DNA of 64,000 nt from positions 1-64,000 of the forward strand of contig CAJWZP010000002.1 of the NCBI GenBank assembly GCA_913050325.1, in the 5' to 3' direction. Each line of letters begins with the position of its first letter. The first letter of the stretch is position 1. Made by a program: the position numbers and the translations under genes. Shown piece by piece: positions 1 through 9,247 of this stretch. The DNA is from an uncultured bacterium. Lineage in GTDB: Bacteria > Desulfobacterota_D > UBA1144. The notes below the pieces were generated by a model. It was not told the DNA's origin. It ran no database searches and saw only the letters and a program-made list of their open reading frames with translations.

Positions 1-2
1 TT

Positions 3-521
3 GAAATTTTAATACGATTTATTGGAGAACCTAAAAAGTTAAATTTTTTTAAAAGTGGATGGAATATATTTGATACATTAATCGTTTTACTTTCATTAGT
101 TCCAATACCAAATAATTCAAGTTTTTTATTGTTAAGATTGTTGAGAGTATTTAGAGTGTTAAGACTTATCTCTGTTGTTCCAGAATTAAAAAAAATAATA
201 GAGGCATTATTATCCTCAGTTGTAAGAGTGTTTTATGTAGGATTATTGTTATTTATAATCCTTTATATCTATGCAACTATAGGATCAATTTTGTTTAGTA
301 ACGATATACCTGAAAGATGGGGTGATGTAGGGGTATCAATGATTACATTATTTCAAGTTTTAACCATGTCCAGTTGGGAGCAAGTTATGTTGCCCTTACA
401 AGATATTTATTGGTGGGCCTGGATTTATTTTTTCAGCTTCATTATAATTTGTGGGATTACCATGCTAAATTTATTGATAGCAATACTTGTCGATGTAGTG
501 ATTAACCAAAAAAAGATATAA
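3..521 (+). CDS. Voltage-gated cation (Nav-like) channel, 5'-truncated by window edge (S3 to S6 visible)
   Basis: Frame stays open upstream of the listed ORF to the window edge: EILIRFIGEPKKLNFFKSGWNIFDTLIVLLSLVP (S2-S3), LLRLLRVFRVLRLISVVPELKKI (S4 with arginines every third residue), pore FQVLTMSSWEQ, S6 MLNLLIAILVDVV. Confidence 0.85.
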   Translation, partial: EILIRFIGEPKKLNFFKSGWNIFDTLIVLLSLVPIPNNSSFLLLRLLRVFRVLRLISVVPELKKIIEALLSSVVRVFYVGLLLFIILYIYATIGSILFSNDIPERWGDVGVSMITLFQVLTMSSWEQVMLPLQDIYWWAWIYFFSFIIICGITMLNLLIAILVDVVINQKKI

Positions 522-564
522 CTTAATGTTACATTTAGATAATTAAACAGATAGGAATATTTAT

Positions 565-747
565 TTAGTTTTTAGTCAAATTTGAAACGGTCCATGCACA
601 AGAAGCAATTAATTGAAAATAATCAGCACTACTATTAAGTCCATATATAAGAACAGATACCATCCATGACACACTTGCTAAAAGTTGTAAACTTTTATTG
701 ATATTTATTCTATGACAAATTTTTTTCTTATTTATTAACATAAGCAT
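565..747 (-). CDS. Small (60 aa) predicted two-TM protein with internal repeat
   Basis: ORF overlaps the 3' end of the upstream oxidoreductase ORF by 13 nt on the same strand; two similar hydrophobic segments LQLLASVSWMVS / FQLIASCAWTVS. Confidence 0.5.
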   Translation of the reverse strand: MLMLINKKKICHRININKSLQLLASVSWMVSVLIYGLNSSADYFQLIASCAWTVSNLTKN

Positions 748-1877
748 TCACCTGAACAACAACTTAAATCATCTAAATAGAGACCCTCGTGCTTATAGCT
801 TTCAAGAATATCGGTATCCAGTCCTAGAGCTTTACCAATAGAGTTTGCTACAACACCAAAACGTTGACGGTATTTATAGATAAAACAAAAAATTAAATTA
901 TCATGCCTAACTTGTGGACCAACTAGAAATAGGCCAGGGGTTTTTGTTGATTCATCATCACTAGTTATTAATGGGAAAGATTCCTTACTGTCCCAATCAA
1001 ATAAATTTTTAATTATTTCAGGATTATTTTTAAAACCTGTGGCGAGTATTGGTCTTGTTCTACTTATTAAAGGATTTTTTATTCCTTTAATTTTTATTAA
1101 ATATTCACCATTTTGTTTTTTTATATCTTTAATTTCTGAATTTTTAAATAAGTTGATTCTCTTATTTAAAAGTTCATCTCTTAATCTTCCCATGGTGAAT
1201 GGTGAAAGATTTAAACTAGGATCACTTTCTTTTTGAACCCAAGGCTCTTTTCGATCTATAACATGAACGGTTTTATTTAGTTTGCTTAAGTTTATTGCAC
1301 TATCAATTCCACTTTCAAATCCACCTAAAACAAAAAATTCATCTCCCTTTAAATCTTTCCAATTATCTATTTGACTATTATGAATACAATTCTCAGCACC
1401 TTTAAAAGGGCTTAAATTTGGAGTTTGAAATTCACCACCTGCCCAAATCAAATACTTCGATTGTACTAAATCACTACCATTAATTTTTAGATTAAATGCT
1501 TTATCAGAATAATTTATTTCTTCAATTAATGTATTCTCAACTACAGGTAACTTAAAATAACCTGAAACGCTTTTTAAATAATGCGCATATTCTTTACCTG
1601 TAGGATGTTCAGTTTGAAGCATATAAGCAGGGGAGGTTGATGAAACTATTGCATTTAAATCCAGATGACCAAAAAAGTTAGTTGTAAATGAAGGAGTAAT
1701 TAATCTCATATCTTGTGGCCAATTTTCGAAAGAATTTCCAATTTTATTTTTTTCAAAAACTACTTGTTTTTTAACTCCAAGATCTGCAAGCATAGCACTT
1801 ATTCCGATACCCGCTGGACCTGCACCTATAATTGCTACATCAATTTTTTTCATTTTATTTACTTTTAAATTAATCAT
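735..1877 (-). CDS. NAD(P)/FAD-dependent oxidoreductase (flavin monooxygenase-like) with Cys-rich C-terminus
   Basis: GAGPAGIG dinucleotide-binding motif near the N-terminus, GGFESGIDSAINL second motif, ATGFK motif; C-terminal CCSGECLC. Likely start is the internal Met (MKKIDVAIIGAG) at about 1853. Confidence 0.85.
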   Translation of the reverse strand: MINLKVNKMKKIDVAIIGAGPAGIGISAMLADLGVKKQVVFEKNKIGNSFENWPQDMRLITPSFTTNFFGHLDLNAIVSSTSPAYMLQTEHPTGKEYAHYLKSVSGYFKLPVVENTLIEEINYSDKAFNLKINGSDLVQSKYLIWAGGEFQTPNLSPFKGAENCIHNSQIDNWKDLKGDEFFVLGGFESGIDSAINLSKLNKTVHVIDRKEPWVQKESDPSLNLSPFTMGRLRDELLNKRINLFKNSEIKDIKKQNGEYLIKIKGIKNPLISRTRPILATGFKNNPEIIKNLFDWDSKESFPLITSDDESTKTPGLFLVGPQVRHDNLIFCFIYKYRQRFGVVANSIGKALGLDTDILESYKHEGLYLDDLSCCSGECLC

Positions 1878-1904
1878 CTGTGATAATCAAGAATTAATAA
1901 TTTA

Positions 1905-1921
1905 ATGTTATAATATAACAT
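1905..1921. promoter_or_regulatory. Perfect 17-nt palindrome (8-nt arms) upstream of oxidoreductase; possible operator
   Basis: atgttataatataacat, in the divergent intergenic gap between 1877(-) and 2011(+). Confidence 0.3.
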
Positions 1922-2010
1922 ATAATTATTTAAATTTTTGTAATTTTTTAAAATATTTATAATAAGTAATTCACACTATTTAATATTTATTCTGATACAA
2001 TAACTAACTT

Positions 2011-2799
2011 ATGGGATCTTTAAATTCGAGTATATTAAAGACATTAAAAGTTGCTTCTAAATCTGCTTCAAAAATAATAATAGAGGCATATGAGAATAAG
2101 AATATTCATACATCTTATAAATCAAAAAAAAATCTTGTAACACAAACAGATGTTGAAGCAGAAAAAGAAATTATTTCCAAAATTTTAAAAAAATTTCCAG
2201 ATTCTAATTTTATTGCCGAAGAATCTGGAATAATAAAGAAGAATAAAAATAATATTACTTGGATTATTGACCCAATTGATGGAACAAATAATTTTATTTC
2301 AGGCTATCCTTTTTTCTGTATCTCAATTGCAGCTTTAGAAAATGGAGTGATAACACACGGTTCAATTTATAACCCAATTAGTAATGAATTTTTTTATGCT
2401 TCTAAAGGAAATGGTTCTTTTTTAAATGATAAAAAGATATTCGTTTCAAGGGTAAAAAAATTAAGCAATTCTATATTGGGAACAGGCTTTGTCATGTGCA
2501 GTGATAAATCTGTAAATGCAAATATGAGGAATTTAGTGAGAGTCATCAAGAATTTGAGGTCATTTAGGAGATCAGGTTCAGCTGCTTTAGACTTAGCTTA
2601 TGTAGCATGTGGAAGATTAGATGGGTTTTGGCATATAGATTTGAAAGTTTGGGATTTTGCAGCCGGTATTTTATTGGTTAAAGAAGCAGGAGGTAAAATT
2701 ACAGACTTTGTCGGAGACAAATTTCATTTAGACTCAAAAAACTTATTAGCATCCAATAAATTAATACATAAAAGCATAATTGAGAAATTAAAAATATGA
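2011..2799 (+). CDS. Inositol monophosphatase family protein
   Basis: WIIDPIDGTNNFISGYPFF and VWDFAAGILLVKEAGG motifs. Confidence 0.92.
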   Translation: MGSLNSSILKTLKVASKSASKIIIEAYENKNIHTSYKSKKNLVTQTDVEAEKEIISKILKKFPDSNFIAEESGIIKKNKNNITWIIDPIDGTNNFISGYPFFCISIAALENGVITHGSIYNPISNEFFYASKGNGSFLNDKKIFVSRVKKLSNSILGTGFVMCSDKSVNANMRNLVRVIKNLRSFRRSGSAALDLAYVACGRLDGFWHIDLKVWDFAAGILLVKEAGGKITDFVGDKFHLDSKNLLASNKLIHKSIIEKLKI

Positions 2800-4574
2800 T
2801 AAATTTAACGAATTTAATTAAAAAAAATAAAATATTTTTATATGCATTTATTATTTTTAATATTTATATACTGTCCTGGAATTACAGTTATCTCATAATA
2901 AGTGAAGGATGGTTTTTGTTGCCCGCCAAATTGATTAGTGAAGGGAAATTGCCTTATAAAGACTTTTATGCGTATTTGCCCCCATTTTATTATTGGTATT
3001 CATACTTTATTTATTCTTTAGGAGATTCAATAATTTATATTGCCAGAATAATTGGCCAGTTTGTTTTCTGTTTAATATTCTTTTTTACTTATAAATTTTT
3101 TAGAATAAACTTTAGTAAAATAGTCTCTGTAACTGTTACTTTTGTTTCGTTACTAATATATTTAAATACTAATGCAATTTTTACATATGATTTTACTCAT
3201 CTTGTAACACTGTTTTATCTAATTTCTTTTTTCTTTTTAATTAGATCTAATAAATCTGATTCCTGTGCATTCTTCTCTGGTTTTTTTGGAACTCTTTTGG
3301 TTTTAACAAAACAAAGTAATGGTAGCGTGATATTTATATTCTTAGTTATAATTTTTCTTTTAATTAATAAAGAAAATCTTAGCCGAATTTATATTCCTAT
3401 TTTAGGTGCATTACTAGCTGGTTTACCTTTTTTGATTCATATTATATCTTACGGTGGATTCGAAGATTTTATTGATCAAGTAGTTTTTCAAGCAGGAAGT
3501 ACCAAAGGTGGAATATATCATTCTTTAACTACTTTATTCCCACCAACATCCAATTATTATTCTTTCAATACTTTAAAATATTTTATTTTAGATATTTTTT
3601 TTCCACTTTTCATTTTTATTTTCATCTCAATAAGATCAAATAAAAATTTATACTTATTTAAAGATAATAATAGTGACAATAATAATATAATTATTTTCTA
3701 CATTATAATTATTGCTTCGTTAGTTGCAATATTTTTTGACTTTCCTAATATAAAGAATTTACCATACTCATCAGATGTAATTTCATATTTTTGGAATAGA
3801 GCATTTGTATGGAGTGGCTATTATGTGTGTGTATTATTTTTATTAAAAAACTATAATTTTTTTCAAAAAGAAACTTTGGTTTTACTTTTTTCTTTAATTT
3901 TTGCTTCTGCAACATCTGCTGGCTTAACGCCAACTTCTATATATCTGCATTTGGGATTTTTATTTGCAATTCTTTTATCGATGAAATCAATAGCGAATGT
4001 ACTAAAATACTCAGGTTTAATTTTTCTACTTGTTTTGACCGTTTCATCTATTCAAGGAAGAAGCCTAATACAATATCAATGGTGGGGGTATCTTTCTTTA
4101 AAAGGTGTAAATGTATCTAATGAAATTCCTTCAATCAGGAATATAAAAAATCAAACAATATCTGGCAATCTAGTATATTTAAACAAAATAATTTCAAATT
4201 GTAGTATCAAACCAAAAAATTTATTACCCTTTCCGCATGCACCATTAATTAATATAACCACGGGAATTAATCCACCTGGTAAATTTACAACTTACTGGTT
4301 TGATTTTGCTTCAAATAAAGATGTAGAAGATGATTTAGAAAGAATTAAAAAAATAAAAGTTGATGTAGTTTCAATTGTTAATTTAAATGAAAATGCTTAC
4401 AGTGGGCATAATAGGCTTTTTAGAGGTAATAAAGGGCTGTCTCAGACAAAAATGTTAAAGTATCTGAAATCTTTAGTTTCTACAAATGAATATGTACTTT
4501 TAATGAGTAAAGAAATTAGTGGATCTAAGGTTGACTTTTATTTTAGAAAAAATCTTGGGTGCTATTCACAATAG
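2796..4574 (+). CDS. Polytopic membrane protein, GT-C (GT39/ArnT-like) glycosyltransferase
   Basis: Many TM helices; LISEGKLPYKDFYAYLPPFYYW first-loop motif; 4-nt overlap with upstream IMPase. Confidence 0.7.
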   Translation: MINLTNLIKKNKIFLYAFIIFNIYILSWNYSYLIISEGWFLLPAKLISEGKLPYKDFYAYLPPFYYWYSYFIYSLGDSIIYIARIIGQFVFCLIFFFTYKFFRINFSKIVSVTVTFVSLLIYLNTNAIFTYDFTHLVTLFYLISFFFLIRSNKSDSCAFFSGFFGTLLVLTKQSNGSVIFIFLVIIFLLINKENLSRIYIPILGALLAGLPFLIHIISYGGFEDFIDQVVFQAGSTKGGIYHSLTTLFPPTSNYYSFNTLKYFILDIFFPLFIFIFISIRSNKNLYLFKDNNSDNNNIIIFYIIIIASLVAIFFDFPNIKNLPYSSDVISYFWNRAFVWSGYYVCVLFLLKNYNFFQKETLVLLFSLIFASATSAGLTPTSIYLHLGFLFAILLSMKSIANVLKYSGLIFLLVLTVSSIQGRSLIQYQWWGYLSLKGVNVSNEIPSIRNIKNQTISGNLVYLNKIISNCSIKPKNLLPFPHAPLINITTGINPPGKFTTYWFDFASNKDVEDDLERIKKIKVDVVSIVNLNENAYSGHNRLFRGNKGLSQTKMLKYLKSLVSTNEYVLLMSKEISGSKVDFYFRKNLGCYSQ

Positions 4575-6091
4575 TATAAATCAAATCTTTTAGTGGTTTT
4601 TGTTAAATTGCAATTTTTTGTTTTTTTAATAACTTGTAATAATTTATCCAGATAAGTGTTAAATTCTTTATCATAAAGTATATAGCCATTTTTATTCTTA
4701 TAACTTTTACTATTTGACAATAAATTTGATACATAATTAATATCTAGCGATATAAGTGCAAGTGGTGGTCCAGGAATTAGAGGAGAGTATCCCCCTGATT
4801 TAATTAAATTATATTTAATCTTACTCCATGTAAGAATAGATAAGTATCCTTTTGATTGATCAATCTTCTCAATCTCTTTTAATATGCTTTTATCTTCTTC
4901 TTCTAACTGAAATGATTTTTTAAATAAATTATTGTCTATTGTAAATGAATATGTTGACATTATTTCTGGAATTTTTTTATAATTTATTACTATGTTGCTA
5001 AAGCACAAACTAGCTATTAATACTGTTGGTAAAAGAATAACTTTTAAGCTGTAATTTTCCTCCTCTGAATTTCTATCTTTCATTTCATAATAAATAATTG
5101 AAAAACATAAAAAGAAAATTGGCCATAAATTATTAATATTATTTGCTATAGATCTCATGAAAGAATATGAAATAACGGCAATTATAATTGATCCGTAGCA
5201 TGCAATTGTTAAATAATTTTCTTTATTTTTTCGATTCATAATTAGTGCTAAAAGAAGTGGAACAGTTATTAAAAGGATAGGGCTGAATATATTTGGAATA
5301 ATTGCACCTAGTGTCATTCCAAAACCATAACTATAAGCCATTAAGTATGAAAAATGTAAGCCTAAATTTAGCGATTCAATATCAAAAGAATTTTGATAGA
5401 TTTTTAAAACTATATAGCTTAATGTTATAGATATTGTAATTATGGAAAAACCTTTAAATAAAACTTCTTTGAGTTTTTTTATACAGGGTTGATATAAAAG
5501 TTCTTGAAGATAATAAAATCCAATTGAAAACAAAACATAAAAGGATGCCTCTGCAGCCCATAGTAACGATGAGCATAGAACAATACTCAATATAGATATT
5601 TCTCTTGTTTTACTATAATTATTATTTCTAATAAAACATTGGCATAAAATTAAAATATAAACGGGAAAAAATCTAACAACTCCTGTTGATGGATAAACTT
5701 GAGGTCCAAACAAATCTGTACTAGATAAAAGTAATATTATTGAAAATAAAAATATAAAAAAAGAATAATTTTTTAATTTTAGAATTCTTACCGCTATAAA
5801 AAAAGCTATGAATATAGTAATTATATTTAGAACTCCTTGAAAAATATGAAATGAATTTATGGGTCCATTAATATCTAAAATATGAGGTATTAGAATATTT
5901 AAAAATCCATATTGAGAGGGTTGATCTAACAGAAGTTTGTATCCTGATTCGATACCCACTATAGGCTGAATAAAATAAGAGAGATGAAAGCCATGGTCAG
6001 AATTAAAAAGATAATCGGTTCGAAATGAAAGCTGTAAAGCAATAAAAAAAATTAATAAAAGAAAAAAAATATTATATAAATTTATTTTCAT
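4562..6091 (-). CDS. Polytopic membrane protein (GT-C-like), paralog of 7201..8745
   Basis: About 10 hydrophobic segments; N-terminal ~400 aa identical to the 7201..8745 product; C-terminus diverged. Confidence 0.75.
   Translation of the reverse strand: MKINLYNIFFLLLIFFIALQLSFRTDYLFNSDHGFHLSYFIQPIVGIESGYKLLLDQPSQYGFLNILIPHILDINGPINSFHIFQGVLNIITIFIAFFIAVRILKLKNYSFFIFLFSIILLLSSTDLFGPQVYPSTGVVRFFPVYILILCQCFIRNNNYSKTREISILSIVLCSSLLWAAEASFYVLFSIGFYYLQELLYQPCIKKLKEVLFKGFSIITISITLSYIVLKIYQNSFDIESLNLGLHFSYLMAYSYGFGMTLGAIIPNIFSPILLITVPLLLALIMNRKNKENYLTIACYGSIIIAVISYSFMRSIANNINNLWPIFFLCFSIIYYEMKDRNSEEENYSLKVILLPTVLIASLCFSNIVINYKKIPEIMSTYSFTIDNNLFKKSFQLEEEDKSILKEIEKIDQSKGYLSILTWSKIKYNLIKSGGYSPLIPGPPLALISLDINYVSNLLSNSKSYKNKNGYILYDKEFNTYLDKLLQVIKKTKNCNLTKTTKRFDLYYCE
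4859..6073. repeat. 1,215-bp direct repeat, copy A
   Basis: Constant offset +2648 to 7507..8721; encoded proteins identical and all compared lines identical, with no indels; first mismatches at 4858/7506 and 6074/8722. Confidence 0.95.
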
Positions 6092-7191
6092 AGAGATAAC
6101 TTCTTATTAATTAATAAAAAAGAAGGGATAAATATAATTAGAAAGTAAATAAATTCAGATACATATATAGATCCACTTCGAAACTCTAAAATACAAAGTG
6201 GAAAAATTAATGATAATATGAAATTAATTGTAATAAATTTTTTATATTTTGAAAAATAATAATAAATTAAAGTAAATAAAAATGAAACTATTAAAATTTT
6301 GTTTATGAATGGAGAGTCAGACATAGACCCTTGATATCCAAATCTACTTATAATTTGATGGATAAACATAACAAAAACAGTTATCAAAATAGCTTTGTTA
6401 AATATTAAAAATTTATAATTTGTATAATTTATTTTAGGTAGAAGCAAAATTGATAGTACAGTGAGTCCATAAAATAAATACCATAATTTAACATCACTAA
6501 AAATTTTAAACCATATCAGAAAACTAAACATTCCAATATAAATAATCAGTGGTGGCTCAATATATGAAAATTCATTTTTTTTGTTAATCCTTCTTTCTAT
6601 ATTTAATATATTTCTTTTAAAAACCGAGTAAAAATTTATTTTAGGAAAAATATAAAATGATAATCTAATTAATAATAGAATTGATATTGATAAAATGAAA
6701 AATAAATTCATATTATTTTTTATAATTCCAAGCAGTAATTTTTTGGAATCAGAATTCATATAAATAATTAATTCATTATCAAGCTTATCAGTCTCTACGT
6801 GAAACTTAATATAATTTTTTTTAATAAATAAATATTTATCTTTAATTAGCTTATTCTCCGGATCTTTATTAAGTTTTATATCAAGTCCGAATAATTCATT
6901 GTTATTCATAAAATATTCAATCTTGTTAATTTCAATATTTATATAATATTGAGTATCAGATTTTATTTTTTTAAATTGGTCAAAATATTTTCTATTTGAT
7001 TTATTAATCAGATCAATATATTTGATATCTTTTTTTCCAATAAATCCTTGGCTATTACTAAATTTTTCTTTTTTTAATACATTTTTATAAAAATATTTAA
7101 TATTTTCTTTGTGAATGAAAAATGAATTAAATATATGATAAGTAAACAGAATTACTAAAATAATTTGAGATAGTATTAATATTTTTCTCAT
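6088..7191 (-). CDS. Membrane protein: TM + ~150-aa extracytoplasmic domain + TM cluster
   Basis: ORF with one N-terminal TM, a hydrophilic segment with LNKDPENKLIKDKYLFIKKNY, then several TMs; 4-nt overlap with the downstream ORF. Confidence 0.65.
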   Translation of the reverse strand: MRKILILSQIILVILFTYHIFNSFFIHKENIKYFYKNVLKKEKFSNSQGFIGKKDIKYIDLINKSNRKYFDQFKKIKSDTQYYINIEINKIEYFMNNNELFGLDIKLNKDPENKLIKDKYLFIKKNYIKFHVETDKLDNELIIYMNSDSKKLLLGIIKNNMNLFFILSISILLLIRLSFYIFPKINFYSVFKRNILNIERRINKKNEFSYIEPPLIIYIGMFSFLIWFKIFSDVKLWYLFYGLTVLSILLLPKINYTNYKFLIFNKAILITVFVMFIHQIISRFGYQGSMSDSPFINKILIVSFLFTLIYYYFSKYKKFITINFILSLIFPLCILEFRSGSIYVSEFIYFLIIFIPSFLLINKKLSL

Positions 7192-7200
7192 TTCATTAAT

Positions 7201-8745
7201 TTACCTTTCCTCTACACTATAACATTCATAAAAATCGTATCTATTTGATTGAATTAAGGATTTACATGATTTTATATTTTTAACAATTTTAAGAATATTT
7301 TCATAAGTATTCCATTTTTTGTCATGAAGAATATATCCATTCCTATTTTTGAATATGTATGAATTTCTAAAAATTTTTTCAATATAATCATTTGAATGAT
7401 ATGTCATTGATACTGAAGGACCAGGTAAAAATGGCTTGTAATTTTCATTAAATGTATTACCTGTTTTACCGCTCCACGTTAATATAGATAAACTTGATTT
7501 TTTCCAATCAATCTTCTCAATCTCTTTTAATATGCTTTTATCTTCTTCTTCTAACTGAAATGATTTTTTAAATAAATTATTGTCTATTGTAAATGAATAT
7601 GTTGACATTATTTCTGGAATTTTTTTATAATTTATTACTATGTTGCTAAAGCACAAACTAGCTATTAATACTGTTGGTAAAAGAATAACTTTTAAGCTGT
7701 AATTTTCCTCCTCTGAATTTCTATCTTTCATTTCATAATAAATAATTGAAAAACATAAAAAGAAAATTGGCCATAAATTATTAATATTATTTGCTATAGA
7801 TCTCATGAAAGAATATGAAATAACGGCAATTATAATTGATCCGTAGCATGCAATTGTTAAATAATTTTCTTTATTTTTTCGATTCATAATTAGTGCTAAA
7901 AGAAGTGGAACAGTTATTAAAAGGATAGGGCTGAATATATTTGGAATAATTGCACCTAGTGTCATTCCAAAACCATAACTATAAGCCATTAAGTATGAAA
8001 AATGTAAGCCTAAATTTAGCGATTCAATATCAAAAGAATTTTGATAGATTTTTAAAACTATATAGCTTAATGTTATAGATATTGTAATTATGGAAAAACC
8101 TTTAAATAAAACTTCTTTGAGTTTTTTTATACAGGGTTGATATAAAAGTTCTTGAAGATAATAAAATCCAATTGAAAACAAAACATAAAAGGATGCCTCT
8201 GCAGCCCATAGTAACGATGAGCATAGAACAATACTCAATATAGATATTTCTCTTGTTTTACTATAATTATTATTTCTAATAAAACATTGGCATAAAATTA
8301 AAATATAAACGGGAAAAAATCTAACAACTCCTGTTGATGGATAAACTTGAGGTCCAAACAAATCTGTACTAGATAAAAGTAATATTATTGAAAATAAAAA
8401 TATAAAAAAAGAATAATTTTTTAATTTTAGAATTCTTACCGCTATAAAAAAAGCTATGAATATAGTAATTATATTTAGAACTCCTTGAAAAATATGAAAT
8501 GAATTTATGGGTCCATTAATATCTAAAATATGAGGTATTAGAATATTTAAAAATCCATATTGAGAGGGTTGATCTAACAGAAGTTTGTATCCTGATTCGA
8601 TACCCACTATAGGCTGAATAAAATAAGAGAGATGAAAGCCATGGTCAGAATTAAAAAGATAATCGGTTCGAAATGAAAGCTGTAAAGCAATAAAAAAAAT
8701 TAATAAAAGAAAAAAAATATTTAATACTTTCACTTTTATAATCAT
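7201..8745 (-). CDS. Polytopic membrane protein (GT-C-like), paralog of 4562..6091
   Basis: Same N-terminal ~400 aa as 4562..6091; diverged C-terminus. Confidence 0.75.
   Translation of the reverse strand: MIIKVKVLNIFFLLLIFFIALQLSFRTDYLFNSDHGFHLSYFIQPIVGIESGYKLLLDQPSQYGFLNILIPHILDINGPINSFHIFQGVLNIITIFIAFFIAVRILKLKNYSFFIFLFSIILLLSSTDLFGPQVYPSTGVVRFFPVYILILCQCFIRNNNYSKTREISILSIVLCSSLLWAAEASFYVLFSIGFYYLQELLYQPCIKKLKEVLFKGFSIITISITLSYIVLKIYQNSFDIESLNLGLHFSYLMAYSYGFGMTLGAIIPNIFSPILLITVPLLLALIMNRKNKENYLTIACYGSIIIAVISYSFMRSIANNINNLWPIFFLCFSIIYYEMKDRNSEEENYSLKVILLPTVLIASLCFSNIVINYKKIPEIMSTYSFTIDNNLFKKSFQLEEEDKSILKEIEKIDWKKSSLSILTWSGKTGNTFNENYKPFLPGPSVSMTYHSNDYIEKIFRNSYIFKNRNGYILHDKKWNTYENILKIVKNIKSCKSLIQSNRYDFYECYSVEER
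7507..8721. repeat. 1,215-bp direct repeat, copy B
   Basis: See copy A 4859..6073. Confidence 0.95.
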
Positions 8746-8837
8746 ACTTTAATTATATTTGAAGTACATTAAAGATCCTTAAAATCGTTTAATTTTGACT
8801 TGTATTTATTTTTATATAGTTAATTATTTCAATACTC

Positions 8838-9236
8838 ATGAAAATATATGAATTTTTTAAAATTAGCTTTTTATCAAAAATTTTTAATTTAACACTTATA
8901 AAATATTTTTTAGTTGGATTATTTAATACCGCTGTTAGTTTTGGCATATTCAGTTTATTATATTTTTTAGGTTTGCATTATTTTATTGTTTCAATGGTTA
9001 ATATGGTTATTGGTGTTGGAATTAGTTACTATAATCATAGAAGGTTTACATTTAGTATTAAAGGTGATTTCTTAGAAAAATTTACTCCTATAGCTTTAGC
9101 ATATTATTTAGCAACAAATATTTTGTTGTATTGTGGCGACATTATGGGATTTAATATTTATATTACTTATCTTTTTATTTTACTACCCGTGAGTGTTATT
9201 AATTATTTTGTTTTAAAAATATATGTTTTTAAATAA
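8838..9236 (+). CDS. GtrA-like family protein
   Basis: KYFLVGLFNTAVSFGIFSLLYFLGLHY...SYYNHRRFTF, four TMs, 132 aa. Confidence 0.88.
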   Translation: MKIYEFFKISFLSKIFNLTLIKYFLVGLFNTAVSFGIFSLLYFLGLHYFIVSMVNMVIGVGISYYNHRRFTFSIKGDFLEKFTPIALAYYLATNILLYCGDIMGFNIYITYLFILLPVSVINYFVLKIYVFK

Positions 9237-9247
9237 TGTATTTTTTC

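Noticed and set aside
1039-1236. 65-aa ORF antisense to the flavoprotein oxidoreductase
   Set aside because: Shadow ORF; no motif, and the opposite frame has clear FAD/NAD motifs.
4859-8721. Reading the 1.2-kb direct repeats as insertion sequences or composite transposon ends
   Set aside because: The repeats are coding N-termini of membrane proteins, have no transposase ORF, and no terminal inverted repeats were evident.
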